From the NCBI GenBank assembly GCA_963578105.1, contig CAUZBP010000004.1, forward strand, positions 62,001-126,000: a stretch of DNA of 64,000 nucleotides, written 5' to 3'. A program made the translations under genes and the position numbers. How positions within the stretch are numbered: the stretch's first letter is position 1; each line of letters opens with the position of its first letter. The notes under the pieces are model-generated. The model did no database searches, had not been told where the DNA came from, and saw only the letters and a program-made list of their open reading frames with translations. This document shows, in pieces, positions 9,003-17,406 of this stretch. This DNA comes from GCA-2718815 sp963578105 (GTDB lineage Bacteria; Planctomycetota; Planctomycetia; Pirellulales; Pirellulaceae).

Positions 9003-9335
9003 ATGTCAGTGAGCCTTTCTGAAAAAGCCGCCCAGGAAGTAAAACGAATTATGGAAGAGCAGAAGTATGATGAAGGCATCTACCTGCGTGTCGGGGTAAC
9101 CGGAGGTGGCTGCAGTGGTTTTAATTATGCGCTCGGATTCGACAAGGATGTGGATGAGAAGGCTGATGCCCAGCTCGAATGCCACGGCGTGAATGTGGTG
9201 GTTGACCACAAAAGTGCTCTTTACCTGGATGGTACCACGGTAGATTTCCACGAAAGCATTGACAAGCGTGGCTTCGTATTCGACAATCCAAACGCCGTCA
9301 AGTCATGTGGATGTGGCAACTCTTTTCAAGCTTGA
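9003..9335 (+). CDS. A-type iron-sulfur cluster carrier (IscA/ErpA/HesB family)
   Basis: A 110-aa protein of the HesB/IscA family, which binds and delivers Fe-S clusters. The three conserved cysteines are present: C37 in GGGCSGF, and C102 and C104 in SCGCG near the C-terminus. Length is typical. ATG 9003 with AGGGAG at 8987-8992 is preferred over an upstream in-frame ATG at 8934, which adds a sequence foreign to the family. It follows the cysteine desulfurase and is closed by a strong terminator. Whether it is the IscA, ErpA or SufA subtype cannot be decided from sequence alone. Confidence 0.92.
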   Translation: MSVSLSEKAAQEVKRIMEEQKYDEGIYLRVGVTGGGCSGFNYALGFDKDVDEKADAQLECHGVNVVVDHKSALYLDGTTVDFHESIDKRGFVFDNPNAVKSCGCGNSFQA

Positions 9336-9365
9336 TCGGTTGCAGGTATTTAAAATCGACGACAT

Positions 9366-9393
9366 AACCGCAGGTTTCTACCTGCGGTTTTTT
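9366..9393 (+). terminator. Rho-independent terminator after the A-type carrier
   Basis: Ten-base-pair perfect stem AACCGCAGGT (9366-9375) and ACCTGCGGTT (9380-9389), loop TTCT, running into a T tract (9388-9393). It lies 30 bases after the stop codon. Confidence 0.92.
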
Positions 9394-9628
9394 CGTGGAG
9401 CGGGGTGAGTTGGTGGCTTGCGGGCAACCTTCCCGCACCAGTCATCTGCGAAGGCGCCTCCGCAGTCGGAGGGCGGTGACACCAGATATTTAGCCTGTCA
9501 TGGGAAGGACGTCGTTCCAGGGGTCCTATCCGAGACGTCTCGTACTGCGTTAAAATCAAGTGGTTCCAGGGGATAGGCGTTCCCTGGCTGGCAAAGCCAT
9601 TATTTGGTACTCGAAATGGAGAACGAGA
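9394..9628. other. Leader region before the CbiE-CbiT gene, two hairpins
   Basis: Two stems are visible: GCGGG/CCCGC (9420-9436) and CCTCCG/CGGAGG with a CAGT loop (9457-9472). I looked for a cobalamin riboswitch and found no B12 box, so no regulatory class is assigned. Confidence 0.35.
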
Positions 9629-10888
9629 TTGGCTGATCCTGAAAAAGTCCACGTGATAGGAATCGGAGATGATGGCCTGGAGGGCATGACAGCCAGTACC
9701 CACGGTCTGATCGACGAAGCGGATGTCTTGATCGGTAGCGAGAAGTCCCTGGGTCTGATGCCACAGACAGACGCTGAGCGAATTCAGATCGGTAATGATC
9801 TGTCCGTCCTGCCCGGGTACGTTTCGCGCAACGAAAATCGCAAAGTTGTTGTACTCGCAAGCGGAGATCCGCTTTTCTACGGAGTCGCCCGTTTTCTTTG
9901 TGACCGGCTGGGAAAGGAACGTTTCGAGGTTGTGCCGCATGTCAGTAGCATGCAGTTGGCATTTGCCCGGGTGAAGGAAAGCTGGGAAGAGGCCTATTTG
10001 ACCAATCTGGCCAATCAGAGTTTGGAGCACGCGGTCGAGAAAATTCGCACGGCCGAAAAGGCGGGCCTGTTTACGACGGACGTGTGTCCACCCGCAGCGG
10101 TAGCCCAGGCATTGGTGGATCGCAAGATCGATTATTTCAGCGTGTTTGTGTGTGAAAATCTTGGCTCACCTGACGAGCGAGTGACCCATGCCGAATTGGA
10201 CGAAGTGATCCGTCAGCAATTCGCTCCTTTGAACGTCATGATCCTGATCCGTAAACCGAATGCCCCGGACCGCCCTGCTGAAATGATAGGGCGACGACTG
10301 TTCGGAAACCCCGACGAGGTCTTTCTGCAATCCCAACCCAAGCGGGGTTTACTGACCCCGGCAGAGGTCCGTACGCTTGCCCTGTCGGCGATGGATCTCG
10401 GTCCGACAAGTATCATCTGGGACGTTGGGGCCGGGAGTGGTTCCGTGGCAATTGAGGCGGCGCAAATCGCTGCGGGAGGCTGCGCGTACGCCATCGAAAA
10501 GGATGCCGAGGACCTGCAACTCATTTCAGCGAATGCCGAACGCTTCGGCACCGAAAATCTCGTTCCCGTTTTGGGCGAGGCTCCCGAGGCCTGGGATGAT
10601 TTACCCGACCCGGACGCTATTTTTGTAAGTGGGGCGGGGCAGGGAGTGCGACGGATTACGGAGTTGGCCTTTCAGCGTCTTCGCAGCGGGGGACGCTTGG
10701 TTGCCAATGTGGGCAGCATCGAAAATCTGGCAGCCGTTCACGAGGTCCTGCATGCCACTGGCGAAGATGTACGGGTGTGGATGGTGAATATCTCGCATGG
10801 CACGCATCAATTGGAACGGATTCGTTTCGAATCCATGAATCCCACCTTTCTGATAGGTGTTACCAACAGCCACGCCGGGTCAGCCTGA
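9629..10888 (+). CDS. cobL: Precorrin-6Y C5,15-methyltransferase, CbiE-CbiT fusion
   Basis: A 419-aa fusion that methylates C5 and C15 and decarboxylates the ring side chain in corrin synthesis. The N-terminal half is a tetrapyrrole methylase (VIGIGDDGLEG, the ASGDPLFYG loop, EVVPHVSSMQLA). The C-terminal half from about residue 220 is CbiT-like, with TPAEVRTLAL and the SAM-binding WDVGAGSGSVAIEA. The TTG at 9629 has GGAGA 7 bases upstream and lies just before the family start; the frame is open to a GTG at 9560. No other cobalamin gene is near, so the pathway must be scattered. A PIG-L deacetylase gene follows 120 bases downstream. Confidence 0.9.
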   Translation: MADPEKVHVIGIGDDGLEGMTASTHGLIDEADVLIGSEKSLGLMPQTDAERIQIGNDLSVLPGYVSRNENRKVVVLASGDPLFYGVARFLCDRLGKERFEVVPHVSSMQLAFARVKESWEEAYLTNLANQSLEHAVEKIRTAEKAGLFTTDVCPPAAVAQALVDRKIDYFSVFVCENLGSPDERVTHAELDEVIRQQFAPLNVMILIRKPNAPDRPAEMIGRRLFGNPDEVFLQSQPKRGLLTPAEVRTLALSAMDLGPTSIIWDVGAGSGSVAIEAAQIAAGGCAYAIEKDAEDLQLISANAERFGTENLVPVLGEAPEAWDDLPDPDAIFVSGAGQGVRRITELAFQRLRSGGRLVANVGSIENLAAVHEVLHATGEDVRVWMVNISHGTHQLERIRFESMNPTFLIGVTNSHAGSA

Positions 10889-11008
10889 TGACACCATCAG
10901 GAGGCAGGCTCATAAAAAGGGGTTGTCTGACCATGGCAGGTTGCTGCCGGCAGCAGAAGTTTTGTTAGCCGGCGTGTTTTCGTCGGAAACTCGAGAGGGC
11001 CTGGCAAC

Positions 11009-11734
11009 ATGGCAGAAACTTCGACACTTGACGTGGTTGCAGTTGGGGCCCACCCGGACGATGTGGAGGTCGCTTGCGGAGGTACTTTGGCCCGGTTAGT
11101 TCAGCAGGGTTACCGTGTCGGGATCATCGACCTCACTGACGGTGAACCAACTCCCCGATGTCCGAATCCCGAAGTGCGACTGGCGGAAGCTCAGAAAGCG
11201 GCTGAGGTCCTGGGGGTTCACTTGCGCGTGACCCTTGATCTTCCCAACCGTCGTTTGTTTGACAGTTTTGAAGCCCGGGTGATGTTGGCAACCCATTTTC
11301 GACGTTACCGGCCCCAGTTGATTCTCGGATTTGGCGAAAAAACACCTTTGGCTTCGCCCGATCACTGGCAAGCCATGCAGATCACGGATGCCGCCGCGTT
11401 CTATGCACGTCTCACGAAGTGGAACGAATATTTCGATGGCCTGCAAGAGCATCGGGCCGCGGCCCAGGTCTACTACTGTTCGCCCCTGACCCGGATTGCT
11501 GACCTGCAGGGAGGAAGCTCGTTGGTGGTTGATATTTCGGACACCCTGGCAACGAAAATGGAAAGTATTCGCTGTTACGTGACGCAATTTCCACCTGAAA
11601 AGGCACATCTCCTACCCCGCATTGAAGCCGTGGCTCGTGCCCAGGGGGGGGAGGCTGGTTTTGAGGCGGGCGAACGATTTTGTTCACCACGCACGCTGGG
11701 CACCACCGACCTGGTCAAGGCGATACTGCCTTGA
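11009..11734 (+). CDS. PIG-L family deacetylase, BshB1-like
   Basis: A 241-aa zinc-dependent N-acetylglucosaminyl deacetylase. The AHPDD motif is near residue 14, and LDVVAVGAHPDDVEVACGG closely resembles BshB1, the enzyme that deacetylates GlcNAc-malate in bacillithiol synthesis. SPDHWQA supplies a third metal ligand. BshB1 usually has a GELGTRG loop; here it is GEPTPRCPN, so substrate preference may differ. No glycosyltransferase BshA or ligase BshC is adjacent. GAGAGG lies 10 bases before the ATG. PIG-L membership is secure; the bacillithiol role is an inference. Confidence 0.8.
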   Translation: MAETSTLDVVAVGAHPDDVEVACGGTLARLVQQGYRVGIIDLTDGEPTPRCPNPEVRLAEAQKAAEVLGVHLRVTLDLPNRRLFDSFEARVMLATHFRRYRPQLILGFGEKTPLASPDHWQAMQITDAAAFYARLTKWNEYFDGLQEHRAAAQVYYCSPLTRIADLQGGSSLVVDISDTLATKMESIRCYVTQFPPEKAHLLPRIEAVARAQGGEAGFEAGERFCSPRTLGTTDLVKAILP

Positions 11735-11965
11735 AAGAAAATTGCCAGCTTTCCTCTGAAAGCGGCGGTTAAGTTGTACGACAAGTTCCACATGGATGGT
11801 GGTGGTCAGTTGCAGCAGATCCAACCGGTTTCCGGGATGCTCGATGCTTGTGAATTCGTGGGAAAGTGACCTCCGGTTGTCCGTGTCCTGAATGGTGGTC
11901 GTGTAATGCGGTTCCAGGAGTCCTGCAACGCCACTCAAAGAGGAGGAACGGGGGCGTCGACAGAA

Positions 11966-12118
11966 TCAACGCCTCAGGTAGGCGTCGTGTTGGAACATGT
12001 TCTGTTCGGTCAAGGAAATTTGAGCGTCTTCGGTTTTGATCTGGTTGCCGTTGGCCGCGAAATCGAAGGGTGCGGAAGCGTTCATGAAAAAGGTTACAAA
12101 ACCCTTTGCCGAGGACAT
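11966..12118 (-). CDS. Possible small protein of 50 aa downstream of tsaE
   Basis: An ATG-to-TGA frame of 50 codons on the same strand as tsaE, starting 57 bases after its stop. The composition is ordinary for a protein (Ala, Asn, Gln, Phe-rich, few Arg/Pro), unlike the other frames here, with a start MSSAKGFVTF and an end QHDAYLRR. A GGGAAG sequence lies just before the ATG but too close to be a good ribosome-binding site. No family is recognised. It could be a real small gene co-transcribed with tsaE, the remnant of a larger one, or chance. Confidence 0.3.
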   Translation of the reverse strand: MSSAKGFVTFFMNASAPFDFAANGNQIKTEDAQISLTEQNMFQHDAYLRR

Positions 12119-12175
12119 CGCTTCCCGCTCGATGTGGGCGACGGAACAGCAGTCGAATCGGTCCTGACACGGTTC

Positions 12176-12673
12176 TCACTGCGCTGGCTTGCTTGTGCGG
12201 CCCGCCAGCCGGGTTTCAATCTCGCCCAGAATGCTTCTGGGGTACTGCCCGATGGCGGAAACAACCAGGTCCCGTGAATGATCCCCTGTAACGTCAATAC
12301 GGATCCTGAGGTGTGAGGCGGGCAGGCAGTTGGATACCCGGTCCGACCACTCGATGAAAATGAGGCCAGTGGACTGGAAATATTCTTCCACTCCGAGTTG
12401 CAGGAATTCATCGTCATCGTTGATGCGATAGGCATCGAAATGATAGATGGTGCGATTTCCGTGATACTCCTGGCAAAGCACAAAGGTGGGACTGGTGACT
12501 TGTTCCCGGGGGATTCCTGCATTCTCGGCGACCGACTGTACGAGATAAGTTTTACCTGCTCCCAGGGTGGCTTCGAGCGCCACGGTCGTTCCGTCAGGAA
12601 TGGCTGCAACCAGGGCTGCTGCGAAAGAGTCCGTGGCGGCCTGATCAGCAGCGTGGAAGGTGAAAGTGTTCAT
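12176..12673 (-). CDS. tsaE: tRNA threonylcarbamoyladenosine biosynthesis protein TsaE
   Basis: A 165-aa P-loop ATPase that works with TsaB and TsaD in making t6A37 on ANN-decoding tRNAs. The Walker A motif ATLGAGKTYL lies near residue 40, SPTFVL is the family's second signature, and HFDAYRIND and FIEWSDRV match the C-terminal part. Length is usual for TsaE. It is the last clear gene of a minus-strand run rnc, PP-loop protein, thiL, tsaE, with 126 bases between thiL and tsaE. Confidence 0.93.
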   Translation of the reverse strand: MNTFTFHAADQAATDSFAAALVAAIPDGTTVALEATLGAGKTYLVQSVAENAGIPREQVTSPTFVLCQEYHGNRTIYHFDAYRINDDDEFLQLGVEEYFQSTGLIFIEWSDRVSNCLPASHLRIRIDVTGDHSRDLVVSAIGQYPRSILGEIETRLAGRTSKPAQ

Positions 12674-12799
12674 GGAGACTGTTAACGGAGGGGGTGTTGG
12701 TCGCCCATCTCTGCGGTCGCGCTGACGCGGCCATGATTTTAAATCGTTTTGCCGCCCTCGAAAAGTATCAGGCGCTGGAAGTGGGAAGCTTTCGGATCT

Positions 12800-13723
12800 T
12801 CAAACTCCATGTTCGAAACCCCGGGGCGGAAGTGTAGCACGGTCGCCGTCGTCGTTAATGGACCACAGGCCCCTATCGTCGGTACACCTGCCAATACGTG
12901 TGAGCGGTACCTCCAGTGGTTGCTCCTGCAAGAGTCGTGTCGCCTCGTCCCGGGGAACTGCCAGGATGAGTTCGAAATCCTCCCCGTCTGATAAGGCATG
13001 ATCCAGTGGCGTCCGGCCATTGTTTTTCATTTGAGCCAACTGGCGGGCCGGTTCAGAGACGGGGATTTGCTCGAGTTGAATTTCTGCACCGCATCCGCTT
13101 TCTGATACCAGTCGGGAAATATCCAGAGACAAACCGTCGCTGATATCGATGGCGGCGTGTATGTCATACTGTTGGTTTAACAATAATGCTTCATTGACAC
13201 GTGGATTAAAATCGAGGTGTTTTCCAAGGATGCTGCCGCCCAGGCAGCCGGTGACGATTAATTCGTCGCCCGAGCGTGCCTTATTTCGCTGCAAAGGACC
13301 CCGTGAGGTGACCCGGCCGATGGCCGTGATCGATAGAGCCAGGGGGCCGTGCCAGCAGTTGGTGTCACCACCGGCGACCGCCAGCTGAAACTCCGCGGCC
13401 AGGGGTAACAATCCCTGGTAAAGTTGTTTTGCAAGTGCTAAAGCACCGTTGCGAGGCAAGGCCAGGGAAACAAGGGCCGCTACGGGTTCGGCTGCCATCG
13501 CTGCCAGGTCACTCAAGTTAACGGCCAGGGCTTTGCGTCCGATTCGGGAGGCATCTGTTTCCCGGAGGTCGAAATCCACCTCATCCGTGAGCAGGTCACT
13601 GGTGACGACACAATCTGAATCCTGGCCCAGGTTCAAAATGGCAGCATCGTCTCCCGGTCCCAGCACGAGACGGGGATGATCGGGCACTCGTTTTCTGAGC
13701 CAGTCAATGAATTCAATTTCCAT
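12800..13723 (-). CDS. thiL: Thiamine-monophosphate kinase
   Basis: A 307-aa enzyme that phosphorylates thiamine monophosphate to the diphosphate cofactor. Motifs in order: LGPGDDAAIL near the N-terminus, the TSDLLTDEVDF segment, NLSDLAAM, AVAGGDT, IDISDGLS, and the terminal PRGFEH typical of ThiL. GTG at 13741 also opens the frame, but ATG 13723 has GGGAG 11 bases upstream and matches the family start. The gap to the upstream PP-loop gene is 31 bases, suggesting an operon. Confidence 0.93.
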   Translation of the reverse strand: MEIEFIDWLRKRVPDHPRLVLGPGDDAAILNLGQDSDCVVTSDLLTDEVDFDLRETDASRIGRKALAVNLSDLAAMAAEPVAALVSLALPRNGALALAKQLYQGLLPLAAEFQLAVAGGDTNCWHGPLALSITAIGRVTSRGPLQRNKARSGDELIVTGCLGGSILGKHLDFNPRVNEALLLNQQYDIHAAIDISDGLSLDISRLVSESGCGAEIQLEQIPVSEPARQLAQMKNNGRTPLDHALSDGEDFELILAVPRDEATRLLQEQPLEVPLTRIGRCTDDRGLWSINDDGDRATLPPRGFEHGV

Positions 13724-13754
13724 CAGGGTAGCTGCTCCCACGGACGGTTAAGTA

Positions 13755-14750
13755 TCAGGACGCCACTGTCTGGGCTTCGTCGGCCGCGGCCATGCGTTGG
13801 AAACGTTGAACGCGGATTTCCTGTTTACAGTGAACGGCGATCCGTGCATCATCAGGATCATAACCTTTGGAATGCTTCAACAGCAGAGCAGCCGCGTATT
13901 GAATGGTTGCTTCCTGCGGAGGTCCTACGATGAGCCCCAGCGGACCGGAGAAAGTTTCGGACACCAACTTCACGGTGCTCTCTGTGTCAGGCAGCCCGTG
14001 CATGTATTCGAGCCAGTGGTTGTCTGTTTCGTTGCGGCCTATGACGACCTTGGTGCGGTCGTCATAGCGGAAATGTCTGCCATGTTTTAACAGTTCAAAG
14101 CTCCAGCGACCCGCTTCGGGGTCTAGCTGGATCAGGTCGTGCACCTTCTGGCCGAATTTCACCTCCGTTAGAGCACACCCGGTGGAAGGGGATGGGATTT
14201 TGGAAATTCCGAAGTGCCGGGCTAACCGAATAAGTTCCTTTCGACTTCTGCCGCTGAATGCGAACAGTTGGGAACGATCCACGATGCCTGCCCGTTCCGG
14301 CCAGGTGGGTGGCAGTAGCTGTGCCGAGAGAGGACGCAGCAGGATATCTTCCAGTCCCGACTTGTCGGCAATGATCTCCAGGTCGCGCCGTTTTTGGCTC
14401 ATGGGCCGTTGGCCGACGACCTCGCCACTCACAATGAACTGGGCATCAATTTGTTCTGCAAAGGCTCTGGCACGCTCGAACATGTTAATGCGACAGTCAA
14501 CGCACGGATTAGCCCCTTTGCCATAACCGTAGGAGGGCTGCTTGATCAGTTGCAGGTAATCGGCATCCGGTTCCAGGACAGTCAAACGTACTCCCAGGTC
14601 TCGCGCGGCTTGTCCGGCGGCATCCTGGCAACAGGTAAAGATCGTCTTGAAGTTGACCGCTTCCACCTCCAGGCCTTGTTGCTGCATGAGACGAATGGCC
14701 AGGATGCTGTCGAGTCCGCCGGAGAGTAGTGCGATACAACGTGAGGACAT
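13755..14750 (-). CDS. PP-loop ThiI-like protein with NFACT-R-like C-terminus (tRNA thiolation candidate)
   Basis: A 331-aa protein. The N-terminal part is an adenine-nucleotide alpha-hydrolase/PP-loop domain of the ThiI or MnmA type: LLSGGLDS binds the ATP phosphates, and cysteines occur in NPCVDC and STGCAL, the latter aligned to the catalytic region. The C-terminal 130 residues (from about FELLKHGRHF) resemble the DUF814/NFACT-R RNA-binding module found in such proteins in deep-branching bacteria. A role in tRNA sulfur modification is likely but not shown. ATG 14750 is chosen over TTG 14762. It shares the strand with rnc, thiL and tsaE, a set dominated by RNA modification and processing. 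Confidence 0.75.
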   Translation of the reverse strand: MSSRCIALLSGGLDSILAIRLMQQQGLEVEAVNFKTIFTCCQDAAGQAARDLGVRLTVLEPDADYLQLIKQPSYGYGKGANPCVDCRINMFERARAFAEQIDAQFIVSGEVVGQRPMSQKRRDLEIIADKSGLEDILLRPLSAQLLPPTWPERAGIVDRSQLFAFSGRSRKELIRLARHFGISKIPSPSTGCALTEVKFGQKVHDLIQLDPEAGRWSFELLKHGRHFRYDDRTKVVIGRNETDNHWLEYMHGLPDTESTVKLVSETFSGPLGLIVGPPQEATIQYAAALLLKHSKGYDPDDARIAVHCKQEIRVQRFQRMAAADEAQTVAS

Positions 14751-14985
14751 GATGTAAAACAAGCATCGATGAGTGCAGGAAGGTAGGAAAGCCGGGGTGA
14801 GGCACGTCAGGACCCGCCCGTGATTCTAAAGCCTGCCACACGAATTCGAAAAGAGCAGACAGGTCCGGATTCGTTGTTGCCGGGGTGCCAGGGGGGACTT
14901 TGTGCAACAGGTCAAGGGGTTGAGCAGGCTGCGGATTCCGGTCGTTACCAATCCGGGGGCGGGTGAACCTCCGGGACAAAGCTGT

Positions 14986-15732
14986 TCAGGGTTGTGAAAG
15001 GGTGGTGGGAAAGGGTGCGGCCTTGCCCTCGATCTGCGCCAGGGCATTACAGGCTGCTCTTTGTTCGGCCTCTTTTTTGTTGCGACCCCAGGCAGGGGAG
15101 TAGAGGGTGTCATCCACAGAAGCAGCGATTCGAAAATGTTTGCTGTGGTCAGGTCCTGTTTCTTCTATTAAACAATAATCTGGTGTTGTGCCGAACTCTT
15201 TTTGAGTGAATTGCTGTAATTGAGATTTGAAATTATTGCCTGACTCTCCGCTAATCGCCATTTCGATTTGGGGCGATGTATGCCTGACGACGAAATCCCG
15301 CGAGGCGTCTTCGCCTCCATCGATATGAATTGCAGCGACTAACGACTCGAAGACATCGGCCAGTAACGAGAGTGGAACGTGTTTTTGGGCCGCCATCCCC
15401 TTGCCTAATATGAGACAATCTTCCAGATCAAGACCGAGGCTGATTTTGGCGCAGGTTTCCCGGCTCACGACAATCGATTTAATTCTCGTCAGATCCCCCT
15501 CTAGGAAATGGGGGAATTTTAGAAAGAGCATTTCGCAGACCACGCTACCCAGGATGGCGTCTCCCAAGAACTCCAGGCGTTCGTTCGAGGCAAGACGGTG
15601 CTTAGCTCCAGAGGCATGAGTCAGGGCTGCACACAGGAGGTCTTGGTCCTGAAATACATACCCGATTGCTTGTTCGCACTTGCTGAACTTTCGCGAGAAT
15701 TCGGCGGTAGCCGAAGTCTGTTTGCGTGGCAT
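14986..15732 (-). CDS. rnc: Ribonuclease III
   Basis: A 248-aa double-strand-specific endoribonuclease for rRNA and mRNA processing. The signature NERLEFLGD is at residues 50-58, the second acidic site is in LLADVFESLVAA, and a double-stranded RNA-binding domain fills residues about 170-240 (KSQLQQFTQKEFG and the A-rich terminal helix). Length and order are typical. It heads a minus-strand run; the next gene starts 235 bases downstream. A divergent protease gene lies upstream. Confidence 0.95.
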   Translation of the reverse strand: MPRKQTSATAEFSRKFSKCEQAIGYVFQDQDLLCAALTHASGAKHRLASNERLEFLGDAILGSVVCEMLFLKFPHFLEGDLTRIKSIVVSRETCAKISLGLDLEDCLILGKGMAAQKHVPLSLLADVFESLVAAIHIDGGEDASRDFVVRHTSPQIEMAISGESGNNFKSQLQQFTQKEFGTTPDYCLIEETGPDHSKHFRIAASVDDTLYSPAWGRNKKEAEQRAACNALAQIEGKAAPFPTTLSQP

Positions 15733-16173
15733 CGGTAAACGACCTCACCACGACTAACAGAGCGGGGACCGGCGTCAGTCACAAACTGTAACCGACGGCG
15801 AGACAAGCCGACTAGCCTGTCCCCGTTGTGTTAGGCGTTTTAATTAAATAGGTATTCAAAAAAGGGCAGTTCAACTGAATATAGTTGCTGTTATGGGCGG
15901 TGTCAACTTGATGGCGACGACCCGGTTTACGTGGTATGGTTAGTAGAAGTTGTTCGTCTAGGTGTTCTTACAGCTTGAACGGGGAAAGCAGGCAGGCGGT
16001 TCTTTTTGAGGAGACCTTGAAGTCATCAGTTGACAAGGGCGGTAAGTGCTGATGGTGTCCGCGGGAATCCCATTGTGTTGTGTTCAGTTTCAGGCTTCAT
16101 AACTCCGCAGAAGGTGGGGGCTGAAGTGTCGAATCCAAATACTTCTGTGTGGCTCGATCGCGTTAGGATTGGA
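15733..16173. other. Intergenic region between rnc and the HtrA gene
   Basis: A 441-base divergent spacer, AT-richer near 15835-15900. The HtrA frame is open to TTG 16030 and GTG 16126, so part could be translated. No hairpin or clear promoter was found. Confidence 0.4.
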
Positions 16174-17406
16174 ATGAAGATTTTCTGCAATTACCTGTCT
16201 CGAATTGAAGTCAATGCCGTCCCCCGTTCGCCATGGACGGTTCGCAGGCAGACCGCGTTTGTCGTGGGGCTGTTTTTCTGTTGCCTGGCGTTATCCGGAC
16301 TCGGACAAGTTCTGGGTCAAGAGTCCGTCACCGCCACCGAGCAAGCGAAGTCTTTGTCCCGGGCTTTTCGATCGGCGGCCAGCGCCATCACGCCAGTTGT
16401 GGTGACGGTGATCTCAGAGGTCGAAGGGAAAGAGGCCGCCGAAATATCGGCAGAGGACTTTCCCTTTGAATTGCCACCGGACTTGCACTTTCCGGAAGGG
16501 TTTCGCCTGCCAGAGTCCCGAAATGTGGGTTCTGGAATTCTCATTGATGAGTCCGGGATTATTCTCACCAACGCGCACGTGGTCCAAGGTGCGGATCAGG
16601 TTTGGATTCGCTTTTCGGACGGAAGCGAGTTGGAGGCAAAGAATATCAAGGTAGATGCGAATAGTGACTTAGCGATCGTACATGTCGCTCTGAAGTCACC
16701 GTTGCCCGTGGCGCGACTGGGGGATTCTGATCGACTGGCCATCGGAGACTGGGTGATTGCCGTGGGGAGTCCGTTCGAGTACGAATCGACCGTCAGTGCT
16801 GGAATCATCAGTGGTAAAGGTCGAGGCGTTGCGCCCATCCGTCGTGGAAAAATGTTGCAGACCGACGCGGCCATCAATCCGGGCAATTCCGGGGGACCAC
16901 TGGTGGACTTGGATGGTGAAGTCGTCGGAATCAACACCGCAATCGTCAGCAACAGCGGAGGTTATCAAGGGATCGGGTTCGCGATTCCTATTAATCGGGC
17001 CAAGTGGGTTGCTGAACAACTGATGAAAACAGGTAAGGTTCAGCGGGCCTATCTGGGCATTCGTATCGGCGATGTTAATGCAGAATACATTCGCAAAAAC
17101 GACCTGAAGATTCCCGTGAATCACGGGGTCCTGGTCGCGGGAGTCATCGCGAATAGTCCGGCAGACGATGCGGGTCTCAGACAGGGTGACATTATTGTTG
17201 ATTTTGCCGGGAAACCCGTGCGAGACACCGGCGACCTCCAAGATGCTGTCGAGCAACTGCCGCTCGGGTCCCGTCATTCGGTGCGCCTCTATCGGGAGGA
17301 GACTGCCTTATCTGTCCAGGTGGAAATGAGGCTCCTGCCAGCAGGGTCCGGCCCTGGGATTCCGGGGACTCCTGTACCGAAGACGAATTCTGACGAGGGG
17401 TCGTAG
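16174..17406 (+). CDS. HtrA/Deg-family serine protease with a single PDZ domain
   Basis: A 410-aa exported protease. A signal peptide spans residues about 24-49 (RRQ, then a hydrophobic run ending VLGQ). The trypsin-like triad is H135 (TNAHVV), D165 (NSDLAIV) and S239 (GNSGGP). One PDZ domain lies at about 300-390, so it resembles DegS or the one-PDZ Deg proteins rather than two-PDZ DegP. An acidic, Pro-rich insert (about 85-115) precedes the protease core. ATG 16174 with AGGA upstream is chosen; TTG 16030 and GTG 16126 are alternatives. Role in envelope protein quality control is from the family. Confidence 0.92.
   Translation: MKIFCNYLSRIEVNAVPRSPWTVRRQTAFVVGLFFCCLALSGLGQVLGQESVTATEQAKSLSRAFRSAASAITPVVVTVISEVEGKEAAEISAEDFPFELPPDLHFPEGFRLPESRNVGSGILIDESGIILTNAHVVQGADQVWIRFSDGSELEAKNIKVDANSDLAIVHVALKSPLPVARLGDSDRLAIGDWVIAVGSPFEYESTVSAGIISGKGRGVAPIRRGKMLQTDAAINPGNSGGPLVDLDGEVVGINTAIVSNSGGYQGIGFAIPINRAKWVAEQLMKTGKVQRAYLGIRIGDVNAEYIRKNDLKIPVNHGVLVAGVIANSPADDAGLRQGDIIVDFAGKPVRDTGDLQDAVEQLPLGSRHSVRLYREETALSVQVEMRLLPAGSGPGIPGTPVPKTNSDEGS

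Noticed and set aside
9394..9628. Cobalamin riboswitch before the CbiE-CbiT gene
   Set aside because: Two hairpins exist, but no B12 box or core motif was found.
11684..11938. 84-aa minus-strand frame overlapping the end of the PIG-L gene
   Set aside because: It overlaps a confident gene, has no domain, and no ribosome-binding site.
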